A DNA stretch of 64,000 nt. Origin: Morella rubra (lineage: Eukaryota; Streptophyta; Magnoliopsida; Fagales; Myricaceae). The notes beneath the pieces are model-generated. The model searched no databases, was not told the origin of the DNA, and saw nothing but the letters and a program-made list of their open reading frames with translations. Where the stretch lies: positions 16,350,058 through 16,414,057 of the forward strand of contig CM025850.1 in NCBI GenBank assembly GCA_003952965.2, given 5' to 3'. Positions 49,827-59,254 of the stretch are shown here, one piece after another (position 1 is the first letter of the stretch; every line of letters begins with the position of its first letter). The position numbers and the translations under genes were made by a program.

Positions 49827-50100
49827 TGATAAAAGACAAGAAACTGAATCCATAATGATTGCTTCTGATTCTCATTAACGTTGCATGGAAATGCACAGTT
49901 TTATACATTGTTGCTCTAACAGCTTTTCCTAGAAATGCGGTGATTTCACCACATATTACATCTCTCAATGCAGTGTTGACACGTAGAGATATTCTGTTAG
50001 AAAAGCTACACTAGAATATTTGTAGAGTAGGTGAGGTGGCTTGAGGCAGTAATGATGCCTCTGCTCGGGACGCCTTAGTAATAGAACGCGATTCTCTACA
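49827..50100 (-). repeat. Copia A 5' LTR
   Basis: 274 bp. On the minus strand it begins TGTAGAGAATCGC and ends TTTTATCA. Flanked on the right by target duplication ACCTT. Confidence 0.92.
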
Positions 50101-50128
50101 ACCTTTGACCTTTGACCTTTGACCTTTG
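50101..50128. repeat. ACCTTTG heptamer tandem repeat
   Basis: Four tandem copies of a 7-bp unit (ACCTTTG) starting at the Copia A insertion point. The left flank (41706-41718) carries a short run of the same unit. Confidence 0.85.
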
Positions 50129-50432
50129 TTATTGAAATGAAACATACAAGGTTGTGAATACACAAAAGAAAACAAACTTACTGCCTACACCTTACTGCCC
50201 AACACTCAGAGCACAAGCAATTAAACACTCCTCTAAATCACCAGGTCCACAACCCCTGAGCCTTTTGAGGAGACAAACGACATGACATACTGACACGTAA
50301 CCCCATTAGAATCACACACAAACTCCTTCGCCAATTCATGTAGAAAAGGAGGGCGTCAATGTCAAAAGCGATATCTATCTCCCAACTCTTTTGTAAAAAG
50401 AGAAGGAGAACAAAGGCCACAGATGCAGCCTT
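50129..50432. other. Probable former 3' flank of the Argonaute fragment
   Basis: No frame or repeat recognised. On the minus strand it follows the AGO C-terminus, so it is likely the old 3' UTR or downstream region into which Copia A inserted. Confidence 0.5.
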
Positions 50433-50638
50433 CTAGACAAAAAAACATTATATATTCCAAGTCAGCATGCAACTTGAAGAAATCTTGATGAGGTGGTGAC
50501 GCTGACAACGCTAATGATGTGGAAGAGGATGCTCTTGTACCTGGATTCACGTACACCCCCTCCATTGCCTCATAGTAGAGTCGTCCTCTGTAAACAAGAA
50601 GGTCAGCATAGTACACTTGCGGTACTAATGACATAGGT
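50433..50638 (-). pseudogene. Argonaute C-terminal fragment (PIWI end), part 2
   Basis: On the minus strand it reads MSLVPQVYYADLLVYRGRLY followed by YEAMEG, a Ser-rich linker (SSSTSLALS) and FFKLHADLEYIMFF. This is the end of a plant Argonaute: VSLVPPxYYADLxAYRGRLY closes the PIWI domain and MFFV/MFFC is the conserved C-terminus. After ATG there are seven T where six would give Phe-Phe-Val-stop, so a one-base run expansion hides the normal stop at 50433-50435. It starts at the target duplication of Copia C and continues the reading of 54733-55060. The AGO2/AGO3-like clade is suggested by RLYYEAMEG. It is non-functional. Confidence 0.85.
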
Positions 50639-50811
50639 TGTTATGATTTGTACTGAATAATTCGTTGTATTCAAATGAATAGCTTACATTTGTTTATATA
50701 CACGAAGACTCTATGTAAAACTAACTCAGCTAACATAACTGCATTATTCTAACAACTGAGCAATTCTAGAACTAATATCTCTTTACATCCAGAACTTTCT
50801 ACTATCTAATA
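50639..50811 (-). repeat. Copia C 3' LTR
   Basis: 173 bp, plus-strand TGTTATGATTTGTACTG to CTACTATCTAATA. Matches 54563-54732 with several substitutions and a small indel near 50755. Confidence 0.9.
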
Positions 50812-50876
50812 GTCCCCATCAAGCTGGACTGTGTATATTAAGCAATCCAAGCTTGGTAACAAGAAAGATAAACTTC

Positions 50877-53800
50877 TCAAAAAACTAGAGGCTTCGTCAG
50901 CAAATCTGCTAGCTGATGTTCTGATGTAACATGTAAGGTTTTGAGCAGATGTTGATGCACCATTTCTCTAACCAGATGGCAGTCAATGTCTATATGCTTT
51001 GTCCTCTCATGGAATACCGGATTTGCTGCTATGTGTAATGCAGCTTGGCTGTCACAAAATAACAGTGCTGGTTGTGCATGATCAATGAGAAGATCATGAA
51101 GAAGAGCACGCAGCCATTTCAGCTCACAACACGTCATAGCCATTGACCTATACTCGGCCTCAGCTGAAGATCTACTTACTGTAACTTGCTTCTTTGATTT
51201 CCAAGATATAAGGGAGTCAGCTAGGAAAATAGTGTATCCTGTGACAGACCTTCGGGTGTCTGGACATGCTGCCCAGTTAGCATCACAAAAGGCCTTCAAT
51301 TGAATGGTTGATGAACTGGACAAGAAAATGCCCTGCCCTGAAGACCCCTTCAAATACTTATCAACTCGAATTGCAGCATCATGATGGAACTGGCGTGGCT
51401 GAGACAAGAACTGGCTTAGAGAATTAACAGCAAAACTAATGTTAGGTCGTGTGATGGTTAAATATAGAAGTCCGCCTACTAGCCTTCTATAAGAACTTGG
51501 GTCTTCAAGTAATGAACCATCAGTACTATTAAGTCTGGAATTAAAATCCATTGGAGTTCTAATTGGTTTAGCAGCTAATAAACCCATATCGGCAATGATT
51601 TCCATGACATACTTTCTTTGGCAAAGAGAAATACCCTTGTCAGATCATGCAACCTCAAGTCCAAGGATAAACTTAAGAGAACCTAAGTCTTTAAGTTTAA
51701 AAACCGAGTCTAACCAAGTCTTCAAGGAGCTGACATCAGAAGGAGAGTTGCTAGCAAGGATGATATCATCCACATATACCAAAGAGCAATGAAATCAGCA
51801 CCGTTAGACTTGATAAAGAGAGAGTAATCAGACTTGGATTGTGTGAAACCATATGTAAGCAAAGTAGTAGAGAATTTAGAGAACCATTGTCTGCTGGCCT
51901 GCTTCAATCCATATAGAGATTTTTGAAGCTTACAAACCCTGTTATCACCCGGATGTGAAAAACCAAGAGGAAGCTTCATAAAAACGTCTTCTTCCAAATC
52001 TCTATGAAGAAAGCATTGTTTACATCTAATTGATGTAAATCCCATTTGTTAACAGCTGCTAATGCAAGAAGACACCTAAGTTTTGCAACAGGGGAAAAAG
52101 TATCAAAAAAATCAATACCCTCTTGTTGGGTGTAACCCTCTGCAACTAACCTAGCTTTGTGTCTTTCTAGTGTGCCATCAGCCCGAAACTTACATTTGTA
52201 TACCAATTTGCACCCAATTGCAACCTTACCAGGAGGTAAATCAGTCAGATCCCAAGTGTGGTTAAGTTCTAGAGCTGTAATCTCAGCTTGCATAGCCTCT
52301 CTCCAAGCAGCTGATTTAACAGCCTCATGATACAATTTTGGTTCAACATGACTGGAAATGGATAAGGTGTATGCTTTATGAGGTGGTGACAAACGATCAT
52401 AGGAAATGTAAGAAGAAATAGGATATAAAAGAGAAGGAACAGACCCTGTACATGGAGATGCAGAGTTTGAATTACTAAGTTGCACTTGGGCCATTTGACA
52501 ATGAAAATTCTGCAAGTAACCGGCTGCCTTCTGATCCTGGAAGATTTTCTAATAGGTAATGGAACAGGTTGCTGTGAGATAGAAACATCAGTAGAGTTGG
52601 ATGGAATGGACTGATGTGAATTTGATGGCAATAATGTATCTGTAGGAGTTGACTGATGGTTCTGTGAGAATGAATCTGATATAGAATTTTCAGTTGGTGT
52701 TTTGACAGCTGAATTTTGAAGAGGAGTTTCAATAGCTGAATTTTGAGAAGGAAAATGACAATCATCAAGAGATGTGGGGGGGGTATTAGGATGAACTATA
52801 TTGGAAAAAATATTGTCAGTAGCAGATGATGGAATAGACTGAAAAGGAAAATTTTCATAGAACATGTCGGGAAATGAGAATTTTGTTTGTAGAGACATCC
52901 AGAACTTTATAGCTTTTTGTACCAGATGGATATCCTAGGAAAATACAAGGAATTGATCTAGGATCAAATTTATTCCTAGAATGAGAGTGAGTAGAGACAT
53001 AGGCTAGACAACCAAAAGTTTTGAAGTAGGAGCAATCTGGTGGTTTGCACAAGTTCATATGGTGATTTATGGTGAAGTAATGGGGTTGGTAACCTATTGG
53101 TGATGTGGACAGCAGTGACTGTGCAATGACTCCAGAAATAAATGGGAAGGTATGCTTGAAACCGAAGTGATCTAGCTACATTAAGGATGTGTTGATGTTT
53201 CCTTTCTACTACAGAATTTTGTCGGGGAGTGTATCCGCAGCTCTTTTGGCGGATAATGCCATGACGATTGTAGAATTCAGTCATAGCAAATTCAAGTCCA
53301 TTGTCAGATCGAATTATTTTGATGGACTGATTGAATTGAGTTTTAACTAAATGATAAAAGGATTGAAGATAGGATCTGGTCTCAGGTTTGTTTTTCATGA
53401 GATAAACCCATGTACATCTTGAAAAATTATCAACAATAGAGAGAAAAAATCGAAAACCATCATGAGAAGTTATAGGGAAAGGTCCCCAAATGTTACAATG
53501 GACAAGCTGAAAAATAGACTGAGTAGTAGATTCACTATGCGAAAAAGGAAGTTTCCTTTGTTTGCTTAAGTGACAGATTGAACAATGTGAAGGAGTGGAA
53601 AATTGAGACTGATGAACACCAGAATTAGGTAAGCTAGATTTTATTAATTGTAATCTTGAATATGACAAATGTCCCAAATGACAATGCCATAGAAAATTTG
53701 ATTTATTTGAACTGGTATTACATGAGAAGTGCTGAGAATCAGAAGGTGCTGAACTCGGCAGAAACTGATATAGGCCTTGATGGAGCTTAGCAATTCCAAT

Positions 53801-54545
53801 CGTTCTCCAGTGGGTAAGCTCCTGAATATAACAATAACCATAAAGAAAAATCAAATAACAAGAAATATCAGAAGTTAATTTGCTTACTGATATTAGATTG
53901 ACAGAGAAATGAGGGATGTACAATACTTTGGTGAGTACAATTTTTTTATAAGATATGTTGTGCTGATATGTGTGGCAACAACAGATTGACCATTATGGAG
54001 TTTGACTTGAATATTGGGGAGTGTTGAAGACACGGGGTCCATTAGATTGAGTGAATTGTTCCCTTAGATCATTCCAGAGATGCTTAGCCGAATCAACATA
54101 CATCATAGAGCCAGCAATATCTTTAGAAATGGAATTGAGCAACCATGAGGTGACCATCATGTTGCATTTGAGCCAATCGAAATATGAAGGACTCTCTGAA
54201 CTTGGTTTGGGAAGAGTACCATCGATGAAGCCAATCTTGTTTTTGATTGTGAGGGCCATGAGCATGGAGCGACTCCATGTTGAGTAATTTTGTGCACCTA
54301 GCAAAAGCTGTGACACAAGGATTGCTCCAGGATTCTTGGCTTGATGCAAAAACAGAGGATTGGATGGGTTATCGGTGATGGAGAAGGGATTAGTTGAGAA
54401 TTGATTTTGAACTGGTGGTGGTGGAGGATTGGAAACTCGTGGTGAAGAAGCAAAGGAGACACTGGTTCTGTAGCCATGAAGAATTCTCGTAGCTTTCAAC
54501 AAAACAGAGGAAGGAAAATATTGCGGAAGCTTTGAAAAATCAGAG
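50877..54545 (-). pseudogene. Copia C gag-pol, internally deleted and frameshifted
   Basis: Gag N-terminal half (about 54400-54000) has NPLFLHQAKNPGAILVSQLL, NYSTWSRSM and WLLNSISKDIAGSMMY, and stops after QSNGPRVF. The zinc knuckle and protease active site are missing. The sequence resumes with NGQSVVATHIS and YIPHFSVNLISVSKL, upstream of the integrase zinc-binding domain (WHCHLGHLSYSRL). The integrase core (VHCNIWGPF, DNFSRCTWVYL, RQNSVVERKHQHIL) lies near 53480-53170. RT (52270-51760) has [24 protein letters not shown] and a one-base loss that turns YVDD into a shifted frame (near 51770). RNase H at 51605-50877 is the longest open part (SSAEAEYRSMA, ERTKHIDIDCH, QLADLLTKPL). Confidence 0.9.
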
Positions 54546-54550
54546 AAAAT

Positions 54551-54562
54551 GCTCTGATACCA
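54551..54562 (-). promoter_or_regulatory. Copia C primer-binding site
   Basis: Minus-strand TGGTATCAGAGC abutting the 5' LTR, a perfect match to the initiator-Met tRNA-complementary site. Confidence 0.9.
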
Positions 54563-54732
54563 TGTTATGACTTGTACTGAATAATTCGTTAAATTCAAAT
54601 GAATAGCATACATCTGTTTATATACACGAAGACTCTATGTAAAACTAACTCAGCTAACATAACTGCATTATTTTAGAACTGAGCTTCTAGAACTAATATC
54701 TGTTTACATCCAGAACTTTCTACTATCTAATG
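54563..54732 (-). repeat. Copia C 5' LTR
   Basis: 170 bp, plus-strand TGTTATGACTTGTACTG to CTACTATCTAATG. The outer terminal base differs from the 3' LTR. Confidence 0.88.
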
Positions 54733-55060
54733 CAGGTTTAGTACATCGAGCAAATGTAAAACACAAGTCATATATGAGCTTCTGCAACCGGTTAGAAGTG
54801 AACCTATGCTCATCCCACAGGACAAGGTAATGCGTGGGCTTGCTTGTCCCAATGCTTCCATAGTGGCTACAAAGATAGAAGTCAAATTCGAATGGGTGAA
54901 CCACGAATTGTGTCCACATCTGTGCCCGGGTATACATTGCCAGTAGAGCACCCGTCCCCGGACTGGCTTGAAAGAACCGCGTTTGGTGTCGCTTTTGGGC
55001 CACAATAATAGTGATGGTTGGAGAAACGTCGCTTTCTTGAGCTCTTTCGGATTCTGGGCT
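54733..55060 (-). pseudogene. Argonaute PIWI-domain fragment, part 1
   Basis: The minus strand reads SDVSPTITIIVAQKRHQTRF, then, after a stretch in other frames, VVHPFEFDFYLCSHYGSIGT, KPTHYLVLWDEHRFTS and LQKLIYDLCFTFARCTKP. These are hallmark PIWI segments of plant Argonautes: IVAQKxHxTxF, HPxxFDFYLCSH, THYxVLWDE and LCxTFxRCTKP, which form part of the slicer/guide-binding fold. Between QASP and VVHP the frame slips and a neighbouring frame reads GNVYPGTDVDT, the expected N-V-P-P-G-T-V-V-D segment, so two compensating frameshifts are present. The fragment ends exactly at the Copia C target duplication. PAZ, MID and N-terminal domains are not in the window. Confidence 0.88.
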
Positions 55061-55588
55061 CGAAGCCTCTAGCGTTTGGACATCGGGTGTGTTGATTCTA
55101 GCGCTAGTCGCAACTGTTGGCACCATCGTCAAAAGCCGGAGCTACAATTCATTGGCTTTCGAGCCTCTTAAGTCAACGACGAAGACATTGAAGACAAAGA
55201 AGAAACTTCTCCGTTGTCATCATCTTCTTTCGAAGACGAAAAGGAAGAACACTACGAGGAACCCGAGTCGCATACGTCCTTTTGTGTTGTTTGTAACAGC
55301 AATGAAGACGAAGTCAACGTTTTGTTTCAAAACGCACCGCTTGCGTCTTTTATTTTCTTCAAATTCAACGAGGGCAGTTTCTTATATTCAGAAAGGGTGG
55401 GCTCATGTGCTTGTCAGATATAACGGAAAACGTGCAAGTTAATGCTAAAACTGATCCCGAACGGAAATGAAACGAGACATGTAGATTAAGGTGGTAAGTT
55501 GGAACGAGTTGGAACTTAGGGGATTTTTAAGATTGGAGTTTAAGTTGGTAGGGAGAAATTGTAATTAGTCCTTTCTAGATTTATTTAA
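55061..55588. other. Unassigned, with a MITE-arm relic at 55460-55575
   Basis: Upstream of the AGO fragment. Plus-strand frames here (55089-55442) are acidic/basic low-complexity and match nothing I know. 55460-55575 has GTTGGAACGAGTTGGAACTT and GGGAGAAATTGTAATTAGTC, matching the right arm of the neighbouring MITE. Confidence 0.45.
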
Positions 55589-56092
55589 GGTTAATTACAA
55601 TTTTTCCTCTCAAACTAGCACTTTAATCTCAAAAATTCCTATAAACTATAACTCGTTGCAAATCACCCCCTCGATCTATGTTTACTATTAGATTCAGTTT
55701 CTCACCCAGATTTTTCGTTATGTGCGACGTTTTTCGTCGCACGTGAACAACACGTGGGACTTTCTTTGTGCAAAAATATCAAATCACTCATGTCCATTGC
55801 TTTTTCAAATTCAGCATCATTCTCATACAAAAAACGAATTTAGGCAAATTTGCGTTGGGAGGCAAAACTATGGTTTTCTTAGGCCAGGTTAGAAAGGGAG
55901 GGACAATTTCATATTTTTGGGCAAGGTGGGTCTCACATGGGACGGAAAACATTGCAAATAATGGAAAAATCTGAGTGAGAGACTGAATTGTAACGGTAAA
56001 CATAAATTGAGAGGGTGAGTTGTAACGAGTTATAATTTATGAGGGTTTTTAAGAATGAGGTGTTAGTTCGAGGGGAGAAATTATAATTAACC
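55589..56092. mobile_element. GGTTAATT inverted-repeat MITE
   Basis: About 500 bp with long terminal inverted repeats. The left end is GGTTAATTACAATTTTTCC and the right end is AGAAATTATAATTAACC. The arms pair for about 130 bp (for example TATAACTCGTTGCAAATCACC with GGTGAGTTGTAACGAGTTATA). ATTTATTTAA flanks the left end and recurs one base beyond the right end, like a 9-10 bp Mutator-type target duplication. The interior contains a small perfect hairpin, GTGCGACG-TTTTT-CGTCGCAC, near 55720. Confidence 0.8.
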
Positions 56093-56838
56093 TATTTATT
56101 TAATATTGTTTCAAGGGTGGAGGGTCCTACCTTTTTATAAAAGAAAATTTCTATCTTTTTGTAATTTTTTTTGTTTATTTTTCTCATATTTAATTAATAT
56201 TTTTATATTTTCTTCATTTTTTTATTAATATAATTGTTTAACTTTTTTTTATTGTCATTATTAACCACGTTAGCAACTCCGTTAGTAAGATGAACAGAAG
56301 GACTAACTTAAGAAATGTTCCTAGGCTAGGTATTTCCATGAGAAAAAACTTACACAGGGGACTAAACTAGAAAAACTGTAAACCACATCGACTAACAGAA
56401 TTATTTTGCCATAAATTTAGCCACATAGACTAATAGAATAATTCAGCAATAAACGTACACTTGCAGACTAAACTGGAATTGAAGGATGAATTTGAGGAAA
56501 TAATATTATGAGAAATTGAAGTATTTTGTATTATATAACAGGCCTTGTAAAATCTGGAAATACTCCAAATACAAGATCAACTGATCTGGATAAATTTTCT
56601 GAAATATCTTGTACCCATAAACTGTTCTAAAGTATCACTTCGTCTCTATGAATTGTTATCTCTTAAAACTCTTAAAATTATTGCATATGTTTAATTAGGT
56701 GGAGTTTTATTCGTAAATCTGAAACTTGATTATTCTTAAAAATTAAAATTTTATCTAAGCTCATACTAAAGGAAGCTGAAAGATACGATCAATTGAAATA
56801 ATCTCTCTCATGCATCATTGAATATTTTTTCATCATAA
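56093..56838. other. AT-rich, no gene
   Basis: No reading frame, TIR or RNA signature recognised. Confidence 0.5.
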
Positions 56839-56839
56839 A

Positions 56840-59225
56840 AAAGGGGGACCTCAGTTCATTTGATTTTGATGATAACAAACTATTTATCATTTTCTAATAA
56901 AATTCTCTACTCCTAAAATTTCGTTTTTATGAAAATAATTTCTATAATTTTAAATCTTGATGAGTCACGCATTTGACACTATTTTACTAATTTGTCAATA
57001 TTAATTTGAGTACAAGTTTACATTAAACGTATTTCTTTTAACTCAAATGATTCCAAATGACTATATGGTTAAAAGCTTAAGCACAAAAAAGTCAGAGTTG
57101 AAAAAGTGTCGACTACAGATCCCATATGAGTTTACTACATGATGAAAAAGTCAAAGGTCAAAGTCAAAGTCAAAGCTTAAAATAGGTAAAAGTCAAGGTG
57201 GAGATTGGTGTTGACTACACAGAAGGATGGGTCAACTAATGCTCTTAAACAAGAAATAAGAATTATGCCACAGAGGAGTCGACTATATGGTCACAAGCTT
57301 GTAAGCTAACCAACAAATAAGATACACGGTTTTTGAACTATAGATGTAGTCAATATTTGATTTGCTCATGTACTATAATATAATACAATATATCATCCTA
57401 TAATAATATCCTACTTGAGTGGCATACTATACTATGCCTTAATAACTTAAATACAGTAGAGCACCATATACCAATTAAACATATTCTAATATATCAAATA
57501 TTATGTAACAATGTATTTAACATGGCATACATCTATATTATATAATATATGGTGGTATAATAATATAAAACATACATTTCAATAAGTTATTCGATATAAC
57601 AAAATACACAACAACAACTAAGTCACCAAGTTATATCATATAATAACTTCAATTTTCATAACACTCCCTCTAATTTCATATTTTATTATGTGGATCTTTT
57701 ACAATAAAAAATTTCAAATATGTTATTTTACAAAATAATATATTATAAGGGATATCATAATATATAAAATAATTAGTAACATTATATAGCTTAGAGTTAG
57801 TATATTAATATGATAATTTATAATAAAACATTTCGCAACAAACTTATTTAGTTGAAGATCGATTCAGTGGTGATTTGGTAATTTTCGTCCCAAAAGTACT
57901 TTTAGCGATGAAACAAAATTATCATAGAAGATACTTTTAGCAACGAAATTGATATTCATTGCTAAAAACACATGTATTTTAACTTTTTAGCGACGAATCA
58001 ATATTTTCGCCCTTAAAAGTACTTTTTTAGCGACGAAACAAAATAGTCGCAGACAATACTTAAGCAACAAAATTGATATTTGTCGCTAAAAACACATGTA
58101 TTTTAACATTTTAAGGATGAACAAATATCTTTCGTGGCTAATAAATTCGTCGCTAAAACAATATTTTTAGTAAAGAAATGGATTTCACCACTAATAAGTT
58201 CACTACTAAAGATCAAAATTGTGGTAGTGAAGGTGTCGACTACCATCACGACACAACTTTTCGATAGCTCAAAATTTTAAATTTCAAACTACTACCTTGG
58301 CATTTAATGCACCTAAACGGCTGAAAAAAGTTGTCTAATTATAAAAGAAGGCAAATGGAGCTTGCTAAAAAAGAATTGCACATTTGCTTTGAAAATCACC
58401 CTCTCAAAGCCAAGTTCTTTCACTCTCATCTTAAGAAAACATCATTCTTGGGTTGGTGTGAGTTCTTAAAGGAAAATATTTTCCACCACTCCACTTCTTT
58501 GGCATATTTGGCCACTTTAGAGTAATTTATTGTGAGCATTAACTCTCTATTTCTTGTGAGGGTTCTCAAGTACTAAAAAGTTTGAGATTTGTGAGTATTG
58601 AAAAAAATACTTGTAATTAACTGTGAGGTTAGGAGAAACCTTAGAAAGGATAACCTTGGTTTAGGTTATGAATGTTGATTCTATTTAAAAGCATTTGAGT
58701 TGTGAGTATAGAGCCTGCAAAAATACTTGGATTATAAGTGTTGGGCCCAAAAAACACATTTAAAGTTTCTCTAGCACCCGCAAGTTAGAGTATACTATTT
58801 GCGAATAGTAGAGAAACCCAATGAAGAATTCTTGGTGGTGGACATATGCTTGGGTTTAAGCTAAACCACTTAAAAATCTCAGTGTTGTATCTCCCAACCT
58901 TAGTCTCTTTATATTTGCGCTATTTATCTTTGAAGTTGATTTAAAACTGAGACTCTGTTTCTAACCTGAGAGTGATCAAAGCTTTTATCGCTTGGCTCAT
59001 TTTTCTTTTTATCATCTCTCAATTATAACTGGTTCATTTCTAATCTGGTTAAAATGAAGTTCTATATTTTTAGTTTTGCATCTACCTTATAAAATTTTGT
59101 GCTTTGTGCTATAACTTACCTATTTTTTTAAAGAACTATTATATTAGATTTTATTGTGCTTTATTCGCAATAATTTTTATAAAACTCAATTTACCCCCTT
59201 CTTAGGTTGTCTACGTGGACTCATG
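56840..59225 (+). repeat. LTR-like non-coding repeat interrupted by a CACTA fragment
   Basis: The right end (CAATTTACCCCCTTCTTAGG, near 59187) matches the reverse complement of the end at 32651-32690, so both belong to one family in opposite orientations. The left side has TTGATTTTGATGATAACAAAC at about 56860, a usual start of such LTRs. The body has repeated GTCGACTAC words. A CACTA right end at 58229 and AT-rich material to its left (about 57310 on) interrupt it. A 64-codon frame at 58331-58525 has no recognisable domain. Confidence 0.5.
57310..58229. mobile_element. CACTA right-end fragment
   Basis: 57870-58200 has repeated TTAGCGACGAAAC / TTCGTCGCTAAAA motifs in two tandem blocks (57900-58010 and 58020-58110). 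The sequence ends in ATTGTGGTAGTG at 58229, followed by AAG. That is a CACTA right terminus with its subterminal repeats. The left terminus was not found and the left limit is approximate. 57517-57760 is shared with 60577-60800. Confidence 0.65.
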
Positions 59226-59254
59226 CATATTCATTGTAAAAGTGGTCGACCACC

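Larger units (their letters stand above)
41719..50100 (-). mobile_element. Ty1/copia element A, complete but with a nested solo LTR
   Basis: Both LTRs are present: 41719-41996 (3') and 49827-50100 (5'). A perfect 5-bp target duplication ACCTT flanks them (41714-41718 and 50101-50105). Next to the LTRs are the polypurine tract (plus-strand TCCCCCTGCA at 41997) and the primer-binding site (49815-49826). Without the nested 3.6-kb LTR the element is about 4.75 kb, normal for copia. The LTRs differ by about a dozen substitutions and three small indels, roughly 95% identity, so the insertion is not recent. The target lies beside the AGO-like 3' end, next to a CCTTTGA heptamer repeat. Confidence 0.92.
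50639..54732 (-). mobile_element. Ty1/copia element C inserted in an Argonaute gene fragment
   Basis: LTRs at 50639-50811 (3') and 54563-54732 (5'). The polypurine tract (plus-strand GTCCCCATC) is at 50812 and the primer-binding site at 54551-54562. Flanking 5-mers are TAGGT (50634-50638) and CAGGT (54733-54737), a target duplication with one mutated base. About 4.1 kb, shorter than Copia A because of an internal deletion between gag and protease. It is on the same strand as the interrupted AGO fragment. Confidence 0.9.

Noticed and set aside
55720..55745. Perfect GTGCGACG hairpin as a transcription terminator
   Set aside because: No gene ends there. It is interior to a MITE and the setting is eukaryotic.
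58331..58525. Small protein-coding gene of 64 codons
   Set aside because: It lies within an LTR-like repeat with no recognisable domain. An LTR leader is the simpler explanation.
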